Shown piece after piece: positions 49,853-58,926 of a stretch of DNA of 64,000 nt. A model generated the notes under the pieces. That model ran no database searches. It saw only the letters and a program-made list of their open reading frames with translations, and had not been told where the DNA came from. Source of the stretch: Streptomyces sp. SAI-135 (GTDB taxonomy: Bacteria; Actinomycetota; Actinomycetes; Streptomycetales; Streptomycetaceae); assembly GCF_029893805.1 (NCBI RefSeq), contig NZ_JARXYP010000002.1, positions 1,798,001 through 1,862,000 of the forward strand. Reading direction: 5' to 3'. Made by a program: the position numbers and the translations under genes. Within the stretch, counting starts at the first letter, position 1; every line of letters starts with the position of its first letter.

Positions 49853-52060
49853 TCAGCGCGGGAACGGGGTGAAGTCGACGTCGAAGTTGACCGGGAAGCT
49901 GCGCGGCCTGGTGCCGGTGGCCCGGGCGTAGGCGTTGGCCACGGCTCCGACAGCGGCGGGCACGCCGAGCTCGCCCGCGCCGCCCGGCTCGTCGGCGCCC
50001 TCCAGGATGTGGATCCGCACGTCCTTGGGGGCGTCCTTCTGACGCGCGTAGTGGAACTGCGAGTAGCTGCCCTCCAGCGGCAGGCCCCTGTCGATGTGCA
50101 GGCCGGCCCTGAGCGTGGTGGAGATGGCGTCGGTGAGCCCGCCGAGGAGCTGTGCCTCCAGGCCGCGCGGATTGATCACCCGGCCCACGTCCGCCGCGAT
50201 GACCGCCCTGGTCACCCTGGGCTTCTTCGGGTCGGTGGCGTCGATCTCGACGAGGCAGGCCGTGCACGACTTGTACTCCTCGTGGAAGCCGATGCCCTGG
50301 GCCCACCCGGCGGGCAGGTCACGGCCCCAGTCGCCCGCCTCCGCGGCCCGGTCGAGGACGGCCCGCTGCCGGTCGGTCTTGAGGAAGGCGCGGCGGAACT
50401 GCACCGGGTCCTTGCCGAGCCGGGCGGCGAGCTCGTCGACGACGATCTCCTCGGCTCCGCGTGTGTTGGCCGAGTACACCGACCGCCACGACCCGGTGTG
50501 CATCTTGAGCGGCACCTCGGTGAGGGTCTGCGTGGTCACGCCGAAGTTGTACGGCGACTTCACCGTGGTCAGGAACAGGGTCTGGGCGAAGGTCGCGTTG
50601 CCGAGACCGGTGGGCAGGCTCGCGGCGGCGGCGGTGACCGCGTCGCCGAGTCCGTGCCGGAAGTCGGTCTCCACGGCCGCCACCCGGTGCTCGAAGGTGA
50701 GCACCTGCCCGGCCGCGTAGGTGGCGCGGACCCGGTGATGGGTCGCGGGCCGCATCCGTCCGTGCCGCATGTCGTCGACACGGGACCACAACAGCCGTAC
50801 GGGGCGGCCGCTCTTCCTGGACACCACGGCGGCCTCCAGGGCCGCGTCGAAGAACAGCCGTCGCCCGAAGGAGCCGCCCGACTGCATGACGTGCACCTTG
50901 ACCCGGGAGACCGGCAGCCCGACGGCTTCGGCGATCGCCGCCTGGGCGACGATCGGTGACTTGAGGCCGGACCAGATCTCGGCCGAGTCGGACCGTACGT
51001 CCGCTACCGCCGAGTTGGTCTCCAGCGGGGCGTGGCTGGCGAACGCGAAGTCGAACTCGGCGTCCACCTTCTTCACCAGCGCCCCGAGCAGGTCGAGCGA
51101 GGGGGTGGCCGCCTTGAGCCGCGCCCTGATGTCGGTGTCGGACAGCGCGTCGACGGTCCCGCCGCCCCAGGTGACCTCCAGGGCGTTCTTGCCGTCGAGG
51201 GCCTGCCCGAAGGTCTCGGCGACCACCGCGACACCGGTGTCGACGACGACCACGTCGAGGATCCCGGGCATGGCCCGTACGGCGGCCTCGTTGTCGACGG
51301 ACTCGACCGTGCCGTTGATGGTCGGCGGGCGGCGCACCATGCAGGGCTTGGCGCCGGGCACGTCGAGGTCGAGGGTGTACGGGTGGGCTCCGGTGACCAG
51401 GGCGCGGGCGTCGATGCGGGAGGTGGGGGTGCCGACGAGGGTGTGCTCGGAGGCCTTCTTCGGCGTGACGGTGAGCGAGCCCGGGTCGAGGGCGGCCGCC
51501 GCGGCCGTCAGGGAGCCGTAGGAGGCCGTGCGGCCGTCCGGTGCGATCACCACTCCGGCGCGGACCGTCAGGTCACCCGTCTCCAGCCCCCACCGCCGGG
51601 CCGCCGCCGCGACCATCCTGGCCCGCGCGGCCGCCGCCGTCCTGCGCACCGGGTCGTACAGCGAACGCACGGAGTTGGAGCTGCCCGTGAGCTGGTTGAA
51701 GAGCAGTTCGGGCCGGGCGTCCTCGAGCTGGACGCGGACCCGGTCGAGGGGGGTGTCGAGCTCCTCAGCCACCAGCATGGCCACGGCGGTGGTGAGGCCC
51801 TGGCCGACCTCCTCGCGGGGCAGCCGGAACAGGACACCGCCGTCCTCGTCGACGCTCAGCACGAGCATGTCCGCGGTGGGCTTCCCGGCCAGGATCAGCA
51901 GATCGCCCAGGTCCACGAGATCGGCCGGTGCGGGCGGGGTGGGGATCGCCGCGTCGGCGCTGCCGGGCGCGTAGACGTCGACGCCGATCTTGGTGGCTAC
52001 GGCGAGGGCGGGCGCGGCCACCAGGTAGGTGAGAAACCTGCGCCGGGCATGACGTGTCAT
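49853..52060 (-). CDS. Tat-exported molybdopterin subunit of a molybdenum hydroxylase (IorB-like)
   Basis: 735-aa catalytic subunit of the xanthine dehydrogenase superfamily, IorB type. The N-terminus RHARRRFLTYLVAAPALAVA is a twin-arginine signal. Molybdopterin-binding repeats (GGSFGRRLFFDAALEAAVVS, VSRVKVHVMQSGG) and the catalytic Glu in GGAGELGVPAAVGAVANA are present. Forms a two-subunit enzyme with the downstream [2Fe-2S] protein and has no separate FAD subunit, so electrons probably go to the membrane. Inserted between aroE and aroC. Confidence 0.88.
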   Translation of the reverse strand: MTRHARRRFLTYLVAAPALAVATKIGVDVYAPGSADAAIPTPPAPADLVDLGDLLILAGKPTADMLVLSVDEDGGVLFRLPREEVGQGLTTAVAMLVAEELDTPLDRVRVQLEDARPELLFNQLTGSSNSVRSLYDPVRRTAAAARARMVAAAARRWGLETGDLTVRAGVVIAPDGRTASYGSLTAAAAALDPGSLTVTPKKASEHTLVGTPTSRIDARALVTGAHPYTLDLDVPGAKPCMVRRPPTINGTVESVDNEAAVRAMPGILDVVVVDTGVAVVAETFGQALDGKNALEVTWGGGTVDALSDTDIRARLKAATPSLDLLGALVKKVDAEFDFAFASHAPLETNSAVADVRSDSAEIWSGLKSPIVAQAAIAEAVGLPVSRVKVHVMQSGGSFGRRLFFDAALEAAVVSRKSGRPVRLLWSRVDDMRHGRMRPATHHRVRATYAAGQVLTFEHRVAAVETDFRHGLGDAVTAAAASLPTGLGNATFAQTLFLTTVKSPYNFGVTTQTLTEVPLKMHTGSWRSVYSANTRGAEEIVVDELAARLGKDPVQFRRAFLKTDRQRAVLDRAAEAGDWGRDLPAGWAQGIGFHEEYKSCTACLVEIDATDPKKPRVTRAVIAADVGRVINPRGLEAQLLGGLTDAISTTLRAGLHIDRGLPLEGSYSQFHYARQKDAPKDVRIHILEGADEPGGAGELGVPAAVGAVANAYARATGTRPRSFPVNFDVDFTPFPR

Positions 52061-52179
52061 GGCGGGCTCCGTTCGGCGGCCCGCCGACTCTGCCGGGCCG
52101 TGCGCCCGAGCATGACCTGGGGTTACTTCTCAGTACGGCACTTTCACAGGATCACCATGTCCCGCCGCGTCACCACACC

Positions 52180-53019
52180 TCAGCGGGTGGCCAGCGCGTG
52201 CTCGCCCGCCTTGCGCATGGCGTCCACGGGCGCGGGACTCAGGCCCGTCATCTGCTCGACCTGGAGCACCGCCTGGTGCACGAGCAGGTCGAGACCGCTG
52301 ACGACGGCTCCGCCGATCATCGACCAGCGGGCCGCCAGTTCGGTCGGCCAGGGGTCGTAGAGCACGTCGAAGAGGGCCGCGGGGCGCTCCGGTACGGCGT
52401 GGGCGAGGGCGTCCGTCGCCCCGGCGGGGGTGGTGGCGATCACCAGCGGGGCGCGCAGGGCCTCGGCCGCGTCCGCCCAGTCCGCGGTGCGGACCTCGAC
52501 GTCGAGGCGCTCGCCCCACTGCCGCATCTCGGCGGCCCGGGCCTCGCTGCGCACGTAGGCGACGACCTCACCGGTGCAGATCCTGGCGAGCGCGGCGAGC
52601 GCCGAGGAGGCGGTGGCGCCGGCGCCGAGGATCGCCGCCGAGTCGACCTGCTCGATGCCCCGCTCCCGGAGGGCGGCGACCATGCCCGGGATGTCGGTGT
52701 TGTCGCCGAGGCGGCGGCCGTCCTCGGTGAACACGACCGTGTTGACCGCCTCCACCGAGGCGGCCGTGTCGCTGATGCCGTCGAGCAGCGGGATGACCGC
52801 CCGCTTGAGCGGCATGGTCACCGACAGCCCGGCCCACTCCGGCCCGAGCCGCTCGACGAACCCGGGCAGCGCGGCCTCGTCGAGCTCGAACCGGTCGTAC
52901 GACCAGCCCGTGAGCCCCAGCTCCTCGTAGGCGGTCCGGTGCAGGACCGGCGAGAGGGAGTGGGCGATGGGCTTGCCGAGAACGGCCGCCCGGCGGGCGT
53001 CAGTTGCCCGTGCTCTCAT
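52180..53019 (-). CDS. aroE: shikimate dehydrogenase
   Basis: 279-aa NADP enzyme reducing 3-dehydroshikimate. GKPIAHSLSPVLHRTAYEEL, catalytic Lys in LSVTMPLKRAVIPLL, Asp in GDNTDIPGMVAAL and the nucleotide loop ILGAGATASSALAAL. ATG at 53019 with AAGGA upstream; its first 20 nt overlap the end of mltG. Separated from aroCKB by the molybdenum hydroxylase pair. Confidence 0.95.
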   Translation of the reverse strand: MRARATDARRAAVLGKPIAHSLSPVLHRTAYEELGLTGWSYDRFELDEAALPGFVERLGPEWAGLSVTMPLKRAVIPLLDGISDTAASVEAVNTVVFTEDGRRLGDNTDIPGMVAALRERGIEQVDSAAILGAGATASSALAALARICTGEVVAYVRSEARAAEMRQWGERLDVEVRTADWADAAEALRAPLVIATTPAGATDALAHAVPERPAALFDVLYDPWPTELAARWSMIGGAVVSGLDLLVHQAVLQVEQMTGLSPAPVDAMRKAGEHALATR

Positions 53020-54730
53020 TGAACTTGTCCTTGAGCCGCAGGAATTCGGCGTGGGTCTTGGCGAATTCGGTCTTGTTCACACCGTCGGTCGCGACGAAGT
53101 AGTACCAGCCGTCCTTCGTCGGATTCAGCGCCGCCTTCAGCGCGACCGGACCCGGATTGTCGATCGGACCGGGCGGCAGACCCTTGTTGGTGTACGTGTT
53201 GTACGGGTTCTTGTTGCTCTTGATCTCCGATTCGGAGATGTTGATGTTGCTCTGGCCCTTCAGGTAATTGAAGGTCGAGTCGAATTGCAGCAGACCGTAG
53301 GTCTCGGGGTTCGCGAGGTTGAGCCGGTTGTAGACGACCTCCGCCATCCTGCGGTAGTCGTCCTCCGTCTTGCCCTCGGCCTCGACGAGGCTGGCGACCG
53401 TGATGACCTGCAACGGGCTGTCCAGCTTGAGCGCCTTGGCCTTCGCCTCCAGGTCGTACTTGCCGTAGGCCTCGGCGGCCTGGGTGACCATGTCCTTCAG
53501 CACCGCTTCGGGCTTCATGCCCTTCGCCGCCGCATAGGTGCCGGGGGCGAGGAATCCTTCCAGCGGGTCCTTGATGTTCTCGTTGTCGTCGGCCCAGCTC
53601 GGCAGTCCGAGGCTCTTGTACTTCGCCGCGGCGATCTTCTTCGTGGTACCGGAACTGAGGTCGAGTTTCTCGTCGATCAACTTGTAGACGTTGACGTTCC
53701 GCACCCCCGGAACCACCAGCACGTTGTTCTGGCTGTCCGGGTCGAGCATCATCGCGACGGCGCTCTCGGCCGACATCTCCTTCTTCAGGAGATAGGCGCC
53801 GGCCTGGATCGACTTCCCCTTGGGGTTCTGCTCCTGCGCGGACACGAAGGCGTCGACGCTCTTGACGACTCCCGCGTTCTTGAGCAGCCGGCCGATCTCG
53901 TAGCCGCCCGCCCCCTTGGGGATCTGGACGTTCACCGCCTCGCTCGTACCGTCCCCCGCGTAGTCCGGGGCCGCGCCGAAACGATTTTGGTAGAACTGGT
54001 ACCCGAAGTAGCCGACGCCCGCGATGCCGCCGCCGAACACCAGCAGCACCACGAGGCAGGCGCAGCCGCTCTTGCGCTTCTTGGCGCCTTTGCCGCCGCG
54101 GCCCCGCTTGTCGCCGCGGCCGCCCCGAGGGTCGTCCGCGTCGTCCTGGTCGTCGTCACCGCCCGCGAAGAAGGCGTGTTCGCCCTGGTCCGGGCCCGGG
54201 TCCCAGTCGGTCTGCGGCTCCGGCTCGGCACGCCGACGGCTCGGCGGCTCCGGCGGCGGGTAGGCGTCCGGACTCCCGTAGTGGTCCTGCTGCTCGCCGC
54301 CGTACGCGGCGGCCTGCTGGCCGTAGGGGTCCGACGGGTCGGCGGGGTAGGGGACCTGCCCCTGTGCACCGGTCGCCCAGCCGTTGTGGTCGTACGACTG
54401 CTGCTGCCCGCCCTGATAGGCCTGCTGGTCGTAGTGCTGCTGACCGTACTGCTGCTGGTCGTACTGGTGGTTGTACTGCTGGTGCTGGTCGTACTGGCCG
54501 TTGTGCTGCGGGTACTGCTGCTGCGGCTGACCATAGGCGGCTTGCGAGCCGTCGCCCCAGCCACCGTTGTCGTACTGCTGCTGCGGCTGCTGCGGGTAGT
54601 GCTGCGGCTGGCCGCCGTAGGAGGACTGCTGACCCGCGTGGGCCTGCTGTCCTTCCCATCCACCGTCCCCGTACAACGGGTCCTCGGGATTCCACGGTTC
54701 GGAGCCTTCGCCCCGGCCATACTCAGTCAT
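53000..54730 (-). CDS. mltG: endolytic murein transglycosylase with Gln/Tyr-rich cytoplasmic domain
   Basis: 576-aa MltG. Residues 1-150 are low complexity, rich in Gln, Tyr, His and Gly (QYDQHQQYNHQYDQQQYGQQ), followed by an acidic and then Lys/Arg-rich segment. One membrane helix lies near 220-245 (CACLVVLLVFGGGIAGVGYF). The extracellular part has a LysM-like region and the YceG catalytic domain with the active Glu in VASLVEAEGKTEDDYRRMA and LLQFDSTFNY. It cleaves nascent glycan strands. Start ATG at 54730. Confidence 0.93.
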   Translation of the reverse strand: MTEYGRGEGSEPWNPEDPLYGDGGWEGQQAHAGQQSSYGGQPQHYPQQPQQQYDNGGWGDGSQAAYGQPQQQYPQHNGQYDQHQQYNHQYDQQQYGQQHYDQQAYQGGQQQSYDHNGWATGAQGQVPYPADPSDPYGQQAAAYGGEQQDHYGSPDAYPPPEPPSRRRAEPEPQTDWDPGPDQGEHAFFAGGDDDQDDADDPRGGRGDKRGRGGKGAKKRKSGCACLVVLLVFGGGIAGVGYFGYQFYQNRFGAAPDYAGDGTSEAVNVQIPKGAGGYEIGRLLKNAGVVKSVDAFVSAQEQNPKGKSIQAGAYLLKKEMSAESAVAMMLDPDSQNNVLVVPGVRNVNVYKLIDEKLDLSSGTTKKIAAAKYKSLGLPSWADDNENIKDPLEGFLAPGTYAAAKGMKPEAVLKDMVTQAAEAYGKYDLEAKAKALKLDSPLQVITVASLVEAEGKTEDDYRRMAEVVYNRLNLANPETYGLLQFDSTFNYLKGQSNINISESEIKSNKNPYNTYTNKGLPPGPIDNPGPVALKAALNPTKDGWYYFVATDGVNKTEFAKTHAEFLRLKDKFNESTGN

Positions 54731-54852
54731 CGATCCCCTAGAGCCGCGAGGCGGCGGTCACCTGCTTCCACGATCCGGCTCCCGCTCCGCCTCTTTCTGT
54801 GCGGTGACTGTTCGAATGTCGCCGCATCGCGCGGAACGTTACCGTATCGCGA

Positions 54853-55317
54853 TCAGATGACCACTTCGACGCCCTCGCCGGGTGCTTTACCTGACACCCG
54901 TTCGGATTCCAGGGCCTGCTGGAGGATGATCACGGCCGCTGCCTGGTCGATGACCGATCTGCCCTTTTTGGATTTCACCCCGGACGCGCGCAGTCCCTGA
55001 CTGGCCGTCACGGTCGTCATCCGCTCGTCGACCAGCCGGACCGGAACGGGCGCGATCCCCCGGGCGAGCTCCTGGGCGAAGCCGCGGACCTTGACCGCGG
55101 CCGGCCCCTCGCCCCCCTTGAGGGAGCGAGGGAGACCGACGACGACCTCGATCGGTTCGTACTCCTCGACCAGCTGCTTCAGCCGGCGCCGGGCCGCCGG
55201 GACGTCCCGGCCCGGGACCGTCTCCACCGGGGTGGCGAGGATCCCGTCGGGGTCGCACGAGGCGACCCCGATACGGGCGTCCCCGACGTCGATCGCGAGC
55301 CTGCGGCCTTTGCGCAT
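54853..55317 (-). CDS. ruvX: RuvX/YqgF Holliday-junction resolvase family protein
   Basis: 154-aa RNase H-fold nuclease, linked to 16S rRNA 5' processing and recombination. LAIDVGDARIGVASCDPDG, VVVGLPRSLKGGEGPA, LVDERMTTVTA and the C-terminal Asp in VIDQAAAVIILQQAL give the acidic catalytic set. Its ATG overlaps the alaS stop (TAATG at 55317), a strong coupling. Confidence 0.93.
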   Translation of the reverse strand: MRKGRRLAIDVGDARIGVASCDPDGILATPVETVPGRDVPAARRRLKQLVEEYEPIEVVVGLPRSLKGGEGPAAVKVRGFAQELARGIAPVPVRLVDERMTTVTASQGLRASGVKSKKGRSVIDQAAAVIILQQALESERVSGKAPGEGVEVVI

Positions 55318-57989
55318 TACTTCGCCGTCTCCCCGACCGTGCGCTCCACGGCGTCCACGGCCTCACCGATCGCGGCCGGGTTCTGGCCGCCGCCCTGGGC
55401 GACGTCCGGCTTGCCGCCACCGCCGCCGCCGAGGGTCTTGGCGGCCGTACGGACCAGGTCACCGGCCTTGAGACCGCGCTCACGTGCGGGCTCGTTGGTG
55501 GCGATGACCGTGAGCGGCTTGCCGTTGTTGACCGTGAAGAGGGCGACCACGGCGGCCCGGCCGCCCTGGATGCGGCCGCGCACGTCGAGGACGAGCTTGC
55601 GCAGGTCGTCGGGGGTGGTGCCGTCCGGGACCTGCCCGGTGACGACGGCGATCCCGCGGACGTCCTTGGCGGACTCGGCGAGACCGGCGGCGGCCTGGAG
55701 GACCTTCTCCGCACGGAACTTCTCGATCTCCTTCTCGGCGTCCTTCAGCTTGCCGAGCATGGCGGAGACCTTCTCCGGAAGCTCCTCCGGACGGCCCTTG
55801 ATCAGCTCCTGGAGCTGGGCGACGACCGTGTGCTCGCGGGCGAGGAAGTTGTACGCGTCGACACCGACGAGCGCCTCGATGCGGCGGACGCCGGAGCCGA
55901 TGGACGACTCGCCGAGCAGCTTGACCAGGCCGAGCTGCGAGGTGTTGTGCACGTGGGTGCCGCCGCACAGCTCCTTGGAGAAGTCGCCGATGGTCACCAC
56001 GCGGACCCGCTCGCCGTACTTCTCGCCGAACTCGGCGATGGCGCCCTGCTTCTTGGCCTCGTCGATGCCCATGACGTCGGCGCGGACGTCGAGGTCGCGG
56101 GCGAGCACCTCGTTGATCTTCTGCTCGACGTCGGTCATCACGGCCGTGGGCACGGCGGACGGGGAGCCGAAGTCGAAGCGGAAGCGGCCGGGCTGGTTCT
56201 CGGAACCGGCCTGGGCGGCCGTCGGGCCGAGGGCGTCCCGCAGCGCCTGGTGGGTGAGGTGGGTGGCCGAGTGGGCGCGGGCGATCGCCGTACGACGGCG
56301 GCTGTCGATGGACGCGTGGGCCTTGGCACCGACGGTCACCTCGCCGAACTGGACGACGCCCTTGTGGACGTAGACGCCCGGGACCGGCTTCTGGCAGTCG
56401 CGGATCTCGATGACGGCACCGGAGTCGACCTTGATCCGGCCGGTGTCGCCGATCTGGCCGCCGCCCTCGGCGTAGAACGGGGTGCGGTCCAGGACGATCT
56501 CGACCTCGTCGCCCTCGGTGGCGGCCGGGGAGGAGGCGCCGTCGACGAGGATGCCGACGATCGTGGACTCGCCCTCGGTGTCGCTGTAGCCGATGAAGTC
56601 GGTCTCGCCGACCTTGTCGGCGATCTCGCGGTACGCGCCGGCACCGGCGTGCCCGGTCTTCTTGGCCTGGGCGTCGGCCTTGGCGCGCTCCCGCTGCTCC
56701 TTCATCAGCCGCCGGAAGCCGTCCTCGTCCACGGACAGGCCCTGCTCGGCGGCCATCTCCAGGGTGAGGTCGATCGGGAAGCCCCAGGTGTCGTGGAGCA
56801 GGAACGCCTTGTCCCCGGCGAGGACCTTGCCGCCGGCGGCCTTGGTCTCGGTGACGGCGGTGTCGAGGATGTTGGTGCCGGCCTTGAGCGTCTTGAGGAA
56901 GGCGTTCTCCTCGGCGACGGCGACCTTCTCGATGCGCTCGCGGTCGGTGACCAGCTCGGGGTACTGCTGGCCCATCATGGCGATCACGGTGTCGATCAGG
57001 TCCAGCACGACCGGACCGGTGGCACCGAGCAGCCGCATGTTGCGGATGGCCCGGCGCATGATGCGGCGCAGGACGTAACCGCGGCCCTCGTTGCCCGGGG
57101 TGACGCCGTCGCCGATGAGCATGACGGAGGTGCGCATGTGGTCGGTGACCACGCGCAGGGAGACGTCCGAGTCGTGGGCGTCGCCGTACGCGACACCGGT
57201 CAGCTCGGTGGCCTTCTTGATGACGGCCATCGAGGTGTCGATCTCGTACATGTTCTGCACGCCCTGCAGGATCATCGCCAGGCGCTCGAGTCCGAGGCCG
57301 GTGTCGATGTTCTTGCTGGGGAGTTCGCCGAGGATCTCGAAGTTGTCCTTGCCGATGCCCTCGCCGCGCTCGTACTGCATGAAGACGAGGTTCCAGATCT
57401 CCACGTACCGCTCGTCGTTGACGGCGGGACCGCCCTCGACGCCGAACTCGGGGCCGCGGTCGTAGTTGATCTCGGAACAGGGGCCGCAGGGTCCGGGGAC
57501 GCCCATGGACCAGTAGTTGTCCTTCATGCCGAGGCGCTGGATGCGCTCCTTCGGCACGCCGACGACCTCGTGCCAGATGCGCTCGGCCTCGTCGTCGTCC
57601 TTGTAGACGGTGATCCACAGCCGGTCGGCCTCAAGGCCGTAACCGCCCTTGTCCTGGGGGCTGGTGAGCAGCTCCCAGGCGTACTTGATGGCGCCTTCCT
57701 TGAAGTAGTCGCCGAAGGAGAAGTTGCCGCACATCTGGAAGAACGTGCCGTGCCGGGTGGTCTTGCCGACCTCTTCGATGTCCGGCGTGCGCACGCACTT
57801 CTGGACGCTGGTGGCGCGGTCGAAGGGCGGCTTGACCTCACCCAGGAAGTAGGGCTTGAAGGGCACCATGCCGGCGGGGACGAGGAGCAGAGTCGGGTCG
57901 TCCGCGATGAGCGACGCCGAAGGGACGACGGTGTGCCCGCGCTCCTCGAAGAAGCTCAGCCAGCGGCGGCGAATCTCGGCCGACTCCAT
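55317..57989 (-). CDS. alaS: alanyl-tRNA synthetase
   Basis: 890-aa class II synthetase. N-terminal catalytic core ([39 protein letters not shown]), editing domain with metal motifs [11 protein letters not shown] and CGGTHVHNT, and a C-terminal DHHA1/C-Ala domain ending in a Gly-rich [19 protein letters not shown] at 57989 overlaps the stop of the upstream DUF6167 gene by one base. Confidence 0.97.
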   Translation of the reverse strand: MESAEIRRRWLSFFEERGHTVVPSASLIADDPTLLLVPAGMVPFKPYFLGEVKPPFDRATSVQKCVRTPDIEEVGKTTRHGTFFQMCGNFSFGDYFKEGAIKYAWELLTSPQDKGGYGLEADRLWITVYKDDDEAERIWHEVVGVPKERIQRLGMKDNYWSMGVPGPCGPCSEINYDRGPEFGVEGGPAVNDERYVEIWNLVFMQYERGEGIGKDNFEILGELPSKNIDTGLGLERLAMILQGVQNMYEIDTSMAVIKKATELTGVAYGDAHDSDVSLRVVTDHMRTSVMLIGDGVTPGNEGRGYVLRRIMRRAIRNMRLLGATGPVVLDLIDTVIAMMGQQYPELVTDRERIEKVAVAEENAFLKTLKAGTNILDTAVTETKAAGGKVLAGDKAFLLHDTWGFPIDLTLEMAAEQGLSVDEDGFRRLMKEQRERAKADAQAKKTGHAGAGAYREIADKVGETDFIGYSDTEGESTIVGILVDGASSPAATEGDEVEIVLDRTPFYAEGGGQIGDTGRIKVDSGAVIEIRDCQKPVPGVYVHKGVVQFGEVTVGAKAHASIDSRRRTAIARAHSATHLTHQALRDALGPTAAQAGSENQPGRFRFDFGSPSAVPTAVMTDVEQKINEVLARDLDVRADVMGIDEAKKQGAIAEFGEKYGERVRVVTIGDFSKELCGGTHVHNTSQLGLVKLLGESSIGSGVRRIEALVGVDAYNFLAREHTVVAQLQELIKGRPEELPEKVSAMLGKLKDAEKEIEKFRAEKVLQAAAGLAESAKDVRGIAVVTGQVPDGTTPDDLRKLVLDVRGRIQGGRAAVVALFTVNNGKPLTVIATNEPARERGLKAGDLVRTAAKTLGGGGGGKPDVAQGGGQNPAAIGEAVDAVERTVGETAK

Positions 57990-58330
57990 CAGTGGTCCTC
58001 ATTCCGGTTGTACGAATGCGTCTTGTACGGCTTCGTCGTGTACGTGGTGTTCTCGATGGCGGCGATGCGCCGGGGGGCGGGCAGCTCGGGATCCTCGCGG
58101 ATGCCCAGGGCGTCCGTCAGCTCGGCCTCCCGCTGGGCCATGTTGTCGCGGACTTCGAGCGCGAAGCCGACCGCGCGGTCCTTGAGGCGGCCACCCGTCT
58201 CGATCGCCTTGTTGGCCGCGGTGACGGCGAGGTTCTCGGGGGTGAGCTGCTTCAGCTTGCGGTTCACCTTGGTGGTGGCCCAGACACCCGCGGCCACGCC
58301 CGTGGAGAACCAGAAAGTACGGCGGAACAT
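57989..58330 (-). CDS. DUF6167 small membrane-anchored protein
   Basis: 113-aa protein. A short N-terminal helix ([20 protein letters not shown]) is likely membrane-inserted; a basic helix ([20 protein letters not shown]) and a disordered His/Asn-rich tail follow. Coupled to alaS by TGATG and 10 nt after the DUF948 gene. Conserved in actinobacteria next to alaS; function unknown. Confidence 0.8.
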   Translation of the reverse strand: MFRRTFWFSTGVAAGVWATTKVNRKLKQLTPENLAVTAANKAIETGGRLKDRAVGFALEVRDNMAQREAELTDALGIREDPELPAPRRIAAIENTTYTTKPYKTHSYNRNEDH

Positions 58331-58340
58331 CTCTTGAGCC

Positions 58341-58775
58341 TCAGTCCTTCTTGCCTCGGCCCCGGGAAACCGTCCGGCCCACGATCACGGTACGCCGGGA
58401 GGATTTCGCGGGCACCTCGTCCTTGCGGCCGCTGATCGCGCGGCGTACGCCGTAGCCGAAGGCCGCAACCTTGACCAGGGGGCCGCCGAAGGTGGAGGCG
58501 ACGGTGGTAGACAGCGCGGAGGCGTTCGACGTGACCTCCTGGACGTCCGAGGCGATCGCGTCGACGCGCTCGATCTGGGTCTGCGCGGAGCGCACCGCGG
58601 TGGAGGCGTCCGCCAGCAGCGGGACGGCCTGCTCGGTCACGTCCGCCACGAGCTTGGTGGTCGCCTTGAGCGTCTGGGCCAGCCTCGCCAGCGCGACGGC
58701 GAGGAAGGAGACCAGGATCGCCCAGAAAACGGCCACCAGGATCCCGGCAACCTCTCCACCGGACACTGTGTGCAC
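58341..58775 (-). CDS. DUF948 family membrane protein
   Basis: 144-aa protein with an N-terminal membrane helix (VAGILVAVFWAILVSFLAVA), a long heptad-like helix (RLAQTLKATTKLVADVTEQA onward) that may form a coiled coil, and a basic C-terminus (GRTVSRGRGKKD). GTG at 58775 with AGGGAG upstream. First gene of the alaS operon. Resembles YtxG/DUF948 general stress proteins; role unknown. Confidence 0.82.
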   Translation of the reverse strand: MHTVSGGEVAGILVAVFWAILVSFLAVALARLAQTLKATTKLVADVTEQAVPLLADASTAVRSAQTQIERVDAIASDVQEVTSNASALSTTVASTFGGPLVKVAAFGYGVRRAISGRKDEVPAKSSRRTVIVGRTVSRGRGKKD

Positions 58776-58887
58776 CCGCTCCCTGAATACGTGCTGTCTA
58801 TGGAAAAAGTCTCCGCCGAGCCTATCGCGCCGGGGACGGCGGTCCGCACCGGATCACCCTCGCCCGCACCCGGGTTGTCCATGACGA

Positions 58888-58917
58888 TTGTACGGAGTGC
58901 ATACGCTTCAGTACGCT
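58888..58917 (+). promoter_or_regulatory. candidate leaderless promoter of the STAND gene
   Basis: TTGTAC (58888-58893), 18-nt spacer, TACGCT (58912-58917); transcription would start about at the ATG (58927). TACGCT is also present 10 nt earlier (58902-58907), a direct repeat. ACGGAG/CTCCGT arms (58892-58897, 58916-58921) flank both copies. Confidence 0.5.
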
Positions 58918-58926
58918 CCGTGTTCC

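Noticed and set aside
54330..54660. CTG-rich repetitive DNA taken first for a CRISPR-like or satellite array
   Set aside because: It is the coding sequence of the Gln/Tyr-rich MltG tail; units are irregular and there are no spacers.
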